From Minisyncoccota bacterium (GTDB lineage: Bacteria; Patescibacteriota; Minisyncoccia; UBA6257; JAKLIH01): a DNA stretch of 12,965 nt. The DNA lies in contig JAQVPP010000015.1 of the NCBI GenBank assembly GCA_028702045.1, forward strand, positions 1 through 12,965, written 5' to 3'. The position numbers and the translations under genes were made by a program. This document shows, piece after piece, positions 5,546 to 12,965 of the stretch (the first letter of the stretch is position 1; every line of letters starts with the position of its first letter). Under the pieces are notes generated by a model, which searched no databases, was not told where the DNA came from, and was given only the letters and a program-made list of their open reading frames with translations.

Positions 5546-7102
5546 TTATATATTTTTTACCATATATGTACCTTCTAGTGTGTAGTTAAATTTTCTGTAA
5601 TAACTTCTTACTCCAACTCCAGAGATAACTGCTATTTTGTTATATTGATTTTCTTTAGCTATTTGTTCTGCTTTGTTTAATAGTTTTGAGCCTAGTCCTT
5701 TATGTTGAGCAGATAAGGTTTTTTTATGAAGCTCTATAGCTCTTCCGTAAGTGTGTACTTCTCTTATTATTGCAGAATTGTTTAGTTCTTTTAAGAAGTG
5801 TGTTTTGGATGAAGGAAGTCTTAATCTGAGGATACTGTATATGATGGTTCTGTTTTTGTTTTCAAAAGATAGGAAATACTCAGTTCCATTTGATGCGCTA
5901 TATTTTTCAATAAACATTTGTGGAATTTCATTTTCTTGAAAATTATCTTTAACTTCTCTGTATCTTATTTCTTTTATGTTTAGTTTTTCTTGTTTTGATT
6001 TGTTTTCTATTACTTCTCTTAGGTTTGATATTTTTGACCCAGAGATAATGGATGGAGTAGGTATATCTCTGATCATTCTCTGTATTCTGCAGTAGTATGG
6101 AATAATCTGTAGGTATTGAGTTAAAAGATCTATTAGTTCCTTGTCAGTATATGATTGGTATTGATTTTTTACATATAGGTCATACAAAGGAGCTTCCTTT
6201 AGTACCATGCATGGATATATTTTGAGCATGTCTGGCTGGTATTCTTGTTTATTGAATAAATCTTTGATTAATTGTATGTCTGTTTGGAAGTTTGATTTAG
6301 GTAGATTAGGCATGATGTGATAGCAAACCTTAAATCCAGCATCCTTTAAAAGTTGAGTAGCTTTTATTGTTTCTTTTTTTAAATGACCACGTTTGTTGAA
6401 TTCTAAAATTTCATCATATATTGTTTGCACACCTATTTCTACTCTGGTTACTCCTAGTTTTCTTAATTGGATTATTTCTTTTTGATCTATATAGTCTGGT
6501 CTTGTCTCTATAGTTAGGCCAACTATTCTGTGTTTGGCTGATTCATTTAGCTTTTGTGCATGTTTGAGATTAATTGATAATTTTTGGTTACATGCATCAA
6601 AACATTGTTTTATGAATTTTGTTTGATATTTTTTAGGTAAGTATGATCAAGTTCCTCCTACTACTATTATTTCTATCTTATCTGTTTCATGACCATTTTG
6701 AATTAGCGTATTTAGTCTTTCTTTAGTTTGCTTGTATGCGCTAAAGTTGTTTCTCTGGGCCCTCATGATAGCTGGCTCATTGTCTAGGTAACTTTTTGGG
6801 ATATCTTTTTGCTGTGGGCAGTATATACATTCTCCAGGACATTTGTATGGCTTGGTAGATACTGTAATAACTGTTACTCCAGAGATAGATCTGACATTGC
6901 CAGTTTTTAATAAATTAATTAGGTCTTTGTCTTTTGTTAATTTATGTTTTGTGGTATATTCTAAATAATCCTTTAAAAGTTTTCTGGAAGGCAAAAAAGA
7001 ACTATGTGTTTGTATAGCTATTTGTTTTTTAAAAATATTAAGTTCTTTTTTTGTTTTTGGACTATTTTTGATTAATTCTTTAATAATTAAATCTGATTTC
7101 AT
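5546..7102 (-). CDS. elp3: Elp3-type tRNA U34 carboxymethyl-transferring radical SAM/acetyltransferase enzyme; one in-frame TGA
   Basis: The 518-residue product is a full-length Elp3. The radical SAM cluster is Cys88, Cys92 and Cys95 in KPYKCPGECIYCPQQ. The segment VVGGT-x-SYLP carries TGA at codon 152 (6647-6649) where bacterial Elp3 usually has Trp (GGTWSxYP). GLTIETRPDYI and GVTRVEIGVQTIYDEIL follow, then the C-terminal GNAT domain (about 390-518) with REVHTYG, the acetyl-CoA loop QHKGLGSKLL and the typical end SGVGVRSYYRKFNYTLEGTYMV. Elp3 uses SAM and acetyl-CoA to make the 5-carboxymethyl-type uridine at tRNA position 34. In bacteria and archaea it works without the other Elongator subunits. 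Its start codon overlaps that of the divergent Trm9-like methyltransferase. Confidence 0.94.
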
Positions 7103-7772
7103 GTTAAAAATTTATGCTAATTATTTGTTAAAAAAAAGTTTAAAATCATATGTTAATATATATGATAAGTTCTCTGATACTCGTAATTATTTTTGAAAAG
7201 ACTTATCCTTTTTATTAGAGTATATCACAGATAATGATAATTTAATAGATATTGGTTGTGGTAATGGTAGATTACTTACTGGGATAGGTGATAAGAATAT
7301 TAAATATGTTGGAGTAGACAATTGTGTACCTTTGCTTGATATAGCTAAAGAAAGGCATACAAGAGAGTTTGTTGTTGCTGATGCACTTAACTTACCATTT
7401 GATAATGATTGTTTTGATAAGGCATTTTCCATTGCTGTAATACATCACATACCTTCTAAAGAGTATAGGGAACAGTTTGTAAAAGAAATATATAGGGTGC
7501 TAAAAAAAGATGGAATATGTTGTATTAGTTTTTGGAAAAATGTTGAGAAAAAATATATTCCATTTTTTTGAAAAATGTTTTTAGATAAAGGAGACTATTT
7601 TGTTCCTTTTAAAAATGAGAAAGGGAGGGTATTAGGAGTAAGGTATGTACATATTTTTGATTTGGATGAGTTTAGCAAACTTGCTGAAGATATAGGATTT
7701 ACAATAATTGAAAAAGGAATTACTAATAGTAATGGTAAAGAGAGGAATATGTACTTTGTTTTAAGAAAGTAG
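7101..7772 (+). CDS. Trm9/ALKBH8-like tRNA wobble-uridine methyltransferase candidate; two in-frame TGA
   Basis: The 223-residue product is a class I SAM-dependent methyltransferase: motif I LIDIGCGNGRLL (48-59), motif II VGVDN (70-74, Asp73), VVADALNLPFDNDCFDKAFSIAVIHHI (91-117), and the post-motif YRVLKKDGICCISFW. The N-terminal YDKFSDTRNYF-x (TGA at codon 32, 7194-7196) and the SIAVIHH segment closely match Trm9 and the ALKBH8 methyltransferase domain, where RYKPW supplies a Trp at that position. A second TGA lies at codon 157 (7569-7571). Trm9 methylates the carboxymethyl uridine made by Elp3 to mcm5U. The divergent elp3 neighbour supports this role. The first ATG is used because later starts would cut the Trm9-like N terminus. 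The exact substrate is inferred. Confidence 0.82.
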
Positions 7773-8534
7773 TTGTTTTAGTCTTGGGATTATCACTTTA
7801 GTGTCAGAATAACCTTGATCTATTAATGATTGAGGTTTTATTATATTTAGTCAAGAATCATCTTTGATTTGTGGAGATAATAGGATATCTGCATCTTGCA
7901 TTTGCTCTTTGGCTAAATTAAAAAGGGCAATTTGGATTGTGTTTGTGAAAATTGTTTTTAAATTTATTTTATCTATATTTTTTGGGTTGTGTAAGTTGAT
8001 AGCTAAAACTACTTCTGCACCTAATTCTTTTAAAGGGGTAGTTGGTAAAGGGCAAGATAGTCCGCCATCAACTAAATTATACTCATTTATTTTGTATGGC
8101 TGGAAAACAAAAGGGATAGAGCTACTGGCTCTGATTGCATGAGATAGCTTTCCTTTGGTTATTTTGACTGATTTGCCAGTGTTTAAGTCTGTGGACATAA
8201 CTACAAAAGGAATAGGTAGTTCTTCTATTGATTTATTATTGGTTAGATTATCTAATACTTGTATTAGTTTTTCTCCTTTGATTAATCCTTTAGTAGGGAG
8301 TTTGGTTAGGTTGGCGAACATTAGTGCATATTCTTTTTTAGTTAAGTTTTTAATTTTTTCTTCAGTTGTTTTTGCACTATTGTTGGATAAATATATTCCT
8401 CCTGCTAAAGCACCTATACTTGCTCCTGTTAAATAATCTATATGTATATTATTGTCTTCAAGACACTTTAATACTCCTAGGTGGTAGAATCCTTTTGGGC
8501 CTCCTGATCCTAGGGCTAAGCCAAATTTTTTCAT
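7761..8534 (-). CDS. Patatin-like phospholipase; one in-frame TGA near the C terminus
   Basis: The 257-residue product has the patatin features: glycine-rich oxyanion loop GSGGPKG (9-15), nucleophile elbow GASIG with Ser39, and catalytic Asp156 in VDGG (155-158). These make a Ser-Asp dyad lipid acyl hydrolase of the bacterial RssA/YlbK type. No signal peptide is seen, so it probably acts at the cytoplasmic membrane. TGA at codon 228 (7851-7853) is followed by about 29 residues, LNIIKPQSLIDQGYSDTKVI and onward, that match the usual family ending (IxP...LIexGYexxxxxlpxLkxLL), so the true stop is the TAA at 7761-7763. The end therefore overlaps the convergent methyltransferase by 12 bases. The substrate is unknown; membrane remodelling or scavenging of host lipids is possible. 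Confidence 0.9.
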
Positions 8535-8567
8535 ATTATTTTTTTTATTTTATTAAGTTTAACATAT

Positions 8568-8597
8568 TTTATATTTTTTTAAAATTCTTCTTTACAA
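8568..8597 (-). promoter_or_regulatory. Possible promoter of the patatin-like gene
   Basis: On the minus strand, TTGTAA (complement of 8592-8597) is separated by 18 bases from TATAAA (complement of 8568-8573), 34 bases before the ATG. The AT-rich context makes chance matches likely. Its -35 overlaps that of the divergent promoter. Confidence 0.4.
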
Positions 8598-8618
8598 AAT
8601 CATATATTTTGGTATACT
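8591..8618 (+). promoter_or_regulatory. Promoter of the first secreted peptidoglycan-binding protein
   Basis: TTTACA (8591-8596), a 16-base spacer, then TATACT (8613-8618) with the extended -10 TGG just before it. The expected transcription start is only about 15-18 bases before the ATG at 8642, leaving almost no leader. Confidence 0.65.
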
Positions 8619-8641
8619 TAATATATATTAAATACTATATT

Positions 8642-11200
8642 ATGAAGAAATATATTTACTTATTTTTATTAATTTTTGTTTTTGGATTTAGCGTTGTTAG
8701 TGCAAAGCTATTTTCTATTAAAACTGAGTGTCCATTTAAAACCGAGGGATTATCTACTAGTAGTGAGGACTATGATAATGGAGAAATACATCAGTTACAG
8801 TTCTTATTAAGTTTGGATAAAGATATTTATCCAGAAGGATTAGTTACTGGTAAGTATGGAGAATTAACTAAAAAGGCAGTTGAGAGATTTCAGGGAAAAA
8901 ATAGTTTAGAAAAAACAGGAATAGTTGATTCTGTTACTCAAGAAAAACTATGTGAGTGATATATGAGTGTAGAGTGCCCATTTGTTAATGATTTTAAAAA
9001 AGGTGATGATGATAAGAATAATCAGATTCTTTTAATGCAACAATTTTTATTTAATAAGAATGAAACTGCAGATGGTATATTTGATGATGTTACAGTAGAT
9101 GTACTTAAAGAATTTAAGCGTAAATATGGATTAGGGAATGATGGAATATTTGATGAAAAAACAAGAAACTTTGTTTGCTCTAGTTTAGGTTTTGTAAAAG
9201 ATAATAATTTTAGTGGTACTGATATAGGGATAAGAATCAATGTTGATTTATCTAGTGTATGTACTACTGGGATGATTAAACTTTTTGAATACAATGCAGG
9301 AGAAAAAGATGCTCCTGTACATAAGATAAGTGCATATGTTACTTATCCAAATAATGAAAAGGTTACTATATTTCAAGGAGCTGATTTGCTTGGCTTGGAA
9401 AGTATGCAAGAAAAAGCATACCTACTTCCTTTAAAAGGAATAAAAAATGGTAAGGTAGAGATTATTCTAGATGAAGATAATTTACTAAAAGAAGAAAATC
9501 TTGAAAATAATATTTTTTATTTTGAATTAGATTGTCCTGATAATGATATTGCTGTAGAAGAGGAAAAAGAAGAAGAACAAGAGCAAGGACAAGGAACAGC
9601 TATTCCTCCTGTTAATCAGAAATCAAGTGGTAGTAGTTTTAATTACACACCTAAAAATAAAGACCCAAAACCTCCTGTAGAGAAGAAGAGCGGTAGTTCT
9701 GGGTCTACATATGAGAAGCCAGAAGGAGATATTGGTACTAACTGAGGGAATCGAGTAACAATAAACGCACAAAGTAGACAAAAGGGTTATGGTAGTACAT
9801 ATTTTAATGCATATCCTAATGATGTAAATAAATTAAATGCAGGTGGAGGTATAGTACAGACATGTTATAGAGCTGCGCCACACACAGTCAGTTTTGTTTC
9901 AAATGAGGATGGAGTAATGGATTTTGGCGATGGTTATCAAGTTGAATATGTTCATCCTGGTGATGGATATTATCCAGTAAAACATACTTATACAAAGGCA
10001 GGAGTATATTGTCCACAATTTAAGTCAAATAAAGGAGAAATACTTCCATTGACTAATGCTTTTGCTCATGAGGAGGAGAATAGGACTGGATGCTTAATTA
10101 TATTTAATCAAGAGTGAAATAATCCTCCGTTTGGCGGAACACAGGGTGATCATGGGTCTAACATAGTACCTCCTTGTTTTGCTACTGGACCAAGTGGAGA
10201 ATCTTATGAAGGAGGAGAGGTATTATGTACAGCTAATCCTTTAGTAAAAACAGGTTCTTTTGGTAGTGATAAAGCAGAATATTCTACAGGAGAGTCAGTT
10301 AAACTTTCATGATATATTGATGTGATGAGAGAGAATAGTCATGGAAAAACTTTAAAAGATTGCCCTTTGTTATGTAATTTGCAAGTAGATGGAGAAGATA
10401 ATTTTATTCCTTATTGTTCTATATCTGGTCCATATACTTTTTCTGGGTTTGCTACTCCAGGTAAACATACTTTTAGATTGGGGATAAGTGGAATAAAAGA
10501 TCAAACCCCTTATGATTTTTGTTCTTGGAGTAATTCAGTAGTAGTTAATGTAACAGGAGGGCCTATTGAGGATAAAGATGGATTAGGTGTTATTGTAGAA
10601 TTAGATGAGATGGAAAAACTTGGTGTAGACGGTAGTGTAAATAGTGTGCTTAGTATTAGTTCTTTATCAGATAATTTACAATTTAGTTCTTTGAATAATT
10701 TAAACAATATTAATTTATCTAGTTTTGATTTTTTTTCTTTGTTTAGTAATGACTTGAGTAGTAGTTTTGATTTCTCTTCTACATTAGATAATAGTTTTGA
10801 TTTTTCTTCTTTGTTTAGCAATGACTTGAGTAGTAGTTTTGATTTCTCTTCTACATTAGATAATAGTTTTGATTTTTCTTCTTTGTTTAGTAATGACTTG
10901 AGTAGTAGTTTTGATTTTTCTTCTACACTAGATAATAGTTTTGATTTTTCATCTTTTGGTAATAATCTAGATTTTTCTTTTGATAGCGTTAACTCGTTAT
11001 TTGATAATAGTTTTGACTTTGGGTCATCGTTTGATAGTTCAAGTTTGGATAATAGTTTTGATTTCTCTTCAGGGTTTGATAATAGCTTGAATAATTTTGA
11101 TATGAGTGGGGATTCTTTTAAATTTAACAATACTGGAGGAAGTAGTTTCTTTAACATGGATAGTTTTAATAATTTGGGTTCTTTTCAGTTTGACTTTTAG
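8642..11200 (+). CDS. Secreted peptidoglycan-binding protein with PKD-like domain and FDFSS repeat tail; four in-frame TGA
   Basis: The 852-residue product reads through TGA codons 106, 368, 492 and 557 (8957, 9743, 10115, 10310) and ends at TAG. Residues 1-21 are a signal peptide (hydrophobic core, VVSA cleavage). Two PG_binding_1-like domains follow (about 45-105, with IYPEGLVTGKYGELTKKAVERFQ, and 118-180). A beta-rich CARDB-like region covers about 190-300, then an acidic and Ser/Pro-rich linker. A PKD-like motif DFGDGYQVEY...VKHTYTKAGVYCP lies near 426-460. CSWSNSVVV (TGG Trp) belongs to a further beta domain. From about 685 the chain is Ser/Asp/Phe/Asn-rich with FDFSS repeats and ends FQFDF. 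No LPxTG or C-terminal membrane helix is seen. It probably sits in the cell wall through its N terminus; the tail function is unknown. Confidence 0.85.
10741..10956 (+). repeat. Three tandem 72-bp repeats encoding the FDFSS-rich tail
   Basis: Units begin at 10741, 10813 and 10885 with GTTTAGTAATGACTTGAG (one base differs in the second). Each encodes 24 residues built on SNDLSSSFDFSSTLDNSFDF. Only a few bases differ between units, all or nearly all at third positions, so the duplication is recent. A degenerate half unit precedes it and shorter DNSFDF repeats follow to about 11100. Confidence 0.93.
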
Positions 11201-11246
11201 GTCTTTATTTTTTAAACTTAATATATATGGTAAATAAAATTTAAAT

Positions 11247-12965
11247 ATGAAAAAAATTAAAAACATATTACTTGTTTTAAGTATATTATTAATTGTATTT
11301 AGTTTTGTGAAATTAAATGCACAAGATGTTTCTCAGATGGTTAACTATTCTGGATATTGTATTTTTGAAAAAGGATTGAAAAAAGGAATGTATTCAGACA
11401 ATAATGGACAAACTAAGATATTACAATATATGTTAGCTTCTTTTGGTAAATCTGTTTACCCAAAGAGTATTATAACAGGATATTTTGGAGATTTGACAAG
11501 AGATGCTATTGCTAGATTTCAGGCAAGAGTAGGGTTAACACAAACAGGATATCTAGATGATCAGACATGATCTGTTTTTTGTAATCTATATCATTCTGGA
11601 ACATATTGTCCTATTAGTGTAGATAGTATGAAAAATGGAGATGAAGATAGTAATGGTAATGATATTAAGATTTATCAATCTATATTAGCTCATGATAGAA
11701 CTGTATATCCAAGAGGTATTGTGTCTGGATATTATGGACCACTTAGTACAGATGCAACTAAAAGATTTCAAGCAAAATATGGTTTAAATGTTACTGGTAA
11801 TTTTGATGTTGCTACAAAGCAAGTTGTATGTAAGATGTTCCAGTCACCAGCACAAATTGCTGATATATCTGGAGTACCAGTAAATCCAAATGTTCCTACT
11901 AGCCCAGTTACTACCATTAATAATTCAAACATGCAGACAGGAGGTGATTTAGTTGTTACCCAGATGGCTTATGCTCCTGATAAAGATATCACTGTGGGTA
12001 CTGAGGTATTATTTGGCGCAAAGGAAAAGAATTTAGGAAATGTAGAAGTACCAAATCATACATATCAATTATTTATGAATAATCAAAGTATAGCTAGTGG
12101 TGTTTTGGAAAAATTAGGTGCAGGACAAGATAGATCAGTTGCTTTATATAAGTGAACATGTCCACAAGCTGGTAACTATATTTTTAGAACAGTCTTAGAT
12201 CCTAATAATATGGTAACTGAGGTAAATGAGCAAAACAATATTTTTGCTGTACCTTTAGTTTGTGGTGAAGGTACTGGTAGATATACATGTGATACAAGTA
12301 CAAAACAATGTGTGGCTAATAGTAATGGAGAATTTGATAGTTTAGAAGATTGCCAGGGACCTTGTTCTCAAGGATTAAGTGGTAAGCCTGATTTAGTTTT
12401 TGTTGATTTTACTCCAAAAGATTTTGAAACAAAGAAAGAGACAGATGTTAAGATTAGTGTAAAGAATCAAGGATACTCTAGAACAGATTATTCATATATG
12501 GATATATATATTTCTGGAGATAATTTAGCTGAAACATTATTTGGTGCTAATATTACAATAGAGCCATTAAGTGCTAATAAAGAAAAGGTATATGAAACAA
12601 AGTGAGCATGTCCTCAATCAGGAAATTATACTTTGCGTTTTGTTTTAGATACTGATAATGCTGTTGATGAAAGTGATGAGACAAATAATGAGAGTGTTGT
12701 ACAGATTACATGTTCTGGGCAAGAAACTGGAGCTCCTAGTGGTTTTGGTTTTGCATGTGATCCTTCAAACGGTCAATGTTATGTAACTACTGTAGAAAAA
12801 GGACAGTTTACTAGTATAGAACAATGTATGAGTGGATGTAAAAAACAAAATGTAGCTTATGGATGTAACACACAAACATGACAATGTGAAATAGTTACTA
12901 CTAAAGAAGAAGCTGCTAAGTATCAAACAGGAGGTGCTACTTTAGAAGAATGTATGCAGGTATGT
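11247..12965 (+). CDS. Secreted peptidoglycan-binding / CARDB / cysteine-module protein, 3' end outside window; four in-frame TGA
   Basis: The 573 visible residues read through TGA codons 108, 303, 453 and 545 (11568, 12153, 12603, 12879). Residues 1-25 are a signal peptide (LKLNA cleavage). Two PG_binding_1-like domains follow (about 48-110, ending GYLDDQT-x-SVFC with TGA at the common TW position, and 128-195). Two CARDB-like beta domains (about 230-325 and 378-475) each contain K-TGA-x-CPQxGNY followed by an LD...V.E.(N/D)E.NN motif. Cysteine modules of the pattern YxCxxxxxxC...SLExCxxxC lie near 337-368, 499-532 and 540-573, and the last is cut by the window end. It is a paralogue of the preceding gene in its N-terminal third. 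It lies 46 bases downstream and may be co-transcribed. A cell-surface adhesin or wall-linked role is inferred. Confidence 0.85.

Noticed and set aside
8366..8641. Extension of the first secreted protein upstream of 8642
   Set aside because: It overlaps the patatin-like gene on the opposite strand and would destroy a clean signal peptide; the promoter at 8591-8618 lies inside it.
8957..10312. Surface protein as a decayed pseudogene with several stops
   Set aside because: All interruptions are TGA, none are TAA, TAG or frameshifts, and the same pattern occurs in essential genes such as ssb and rpsF, so recoding explains it.
10741..10956. CRISPR array
   Set aside because: The 72-bp units abut with no spacers and are in frame within a coding sequence.
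10510..11157. Minus-strand open frame opposite the FDFSS repeats
   Set aside because: It is a repetitive Leu/Lys/Ser shadow of the repeats on the other strand; the + strand frame continues the secreted protein.
169..12881. TGA read as glycine (the Gracilibacteria/Absconditabacteria code)
   Set aside because: The TGA columns in SSB, Elp3, AbiEi and PG_binding_1 are Trp columns, and conserved Gly positions use GGN codons.

Overview
This AT-rich window (GC well under 40% by eye) comes from a bacterium that reads TGA as a sense codon. Every gene with an internal TGA is otherwise continuous. Where the families are well known (SSB, Elp3, AbiEi, Trm9-like methyltransferase, peptidoglycan-binding domains), the TGA falls on positions normally held by tryptophan. 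I count 16 in-frame TGA against 3 TGG, and all visible stops are TAA or TAG. The gene content points to a Patescibacteria/CPR-like organism rather than a mollicute: Elp3, large secreted PG_binding_1/CARDB proteins with 'YPxGxxTGxxG' motifs, a zinc-type L31 with a lysine-rich tail, and few or no Shine-Dalgarno sites. The characterised Gracilibacteria/Absconditabacteria code uses TGA for glycine, so tryptophan here deserves attention. The exact lineage cannot be fixed from this window.

Layout. 1-1189 (+): the 3' end of recA, then rpsF (with a Glu-rich tail) and ssb, closed by a hairpin terminator shared with the convergent rpmE (-). 1513-1918 has no gene; it holds the rpmE promoter, a 178-bp MITE-like element with TG...CA ends and a 6-bp target duplication, and the promoter and palindromic operator of a type IV toxin-antitoxin operon (abiEi-abiEii, 1919-3308). 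3375-5522 (+): promoter, rpsB, tsf and a small membrane-anchored coiled-coil protein, closed by a terminator. 5546-7772: elp3 (-) and a Trm9/ALKBH8-like methyltransferase (+), divergent with overlapping start codons; together they look like a wobble-uridine (U34) modification pair. 7761-8534 (-): a patatin-like phospholipase. 8642-12965 (+): two large secreted proteins in tandem. Both begin with a signal peptide and two peptidoglycan-binding domains. The first ends in an FDFSS-rich low-complexity repeat; the second carries CARDB-like and cysteine-rich modules and runs off the window.

The themes are information processing (RecA, SSB, S2, S6, L31, EF-Ts), tRNA wobble modification that may matter for UGA decoding, one small defence or stabilisation module beside a mobile-element remnant, and cell-surface proteins. 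Read with the standard code, eight of the fourteen genes would be broken into fragments, so annotation under translation table 11 would badly misdescribe this region.
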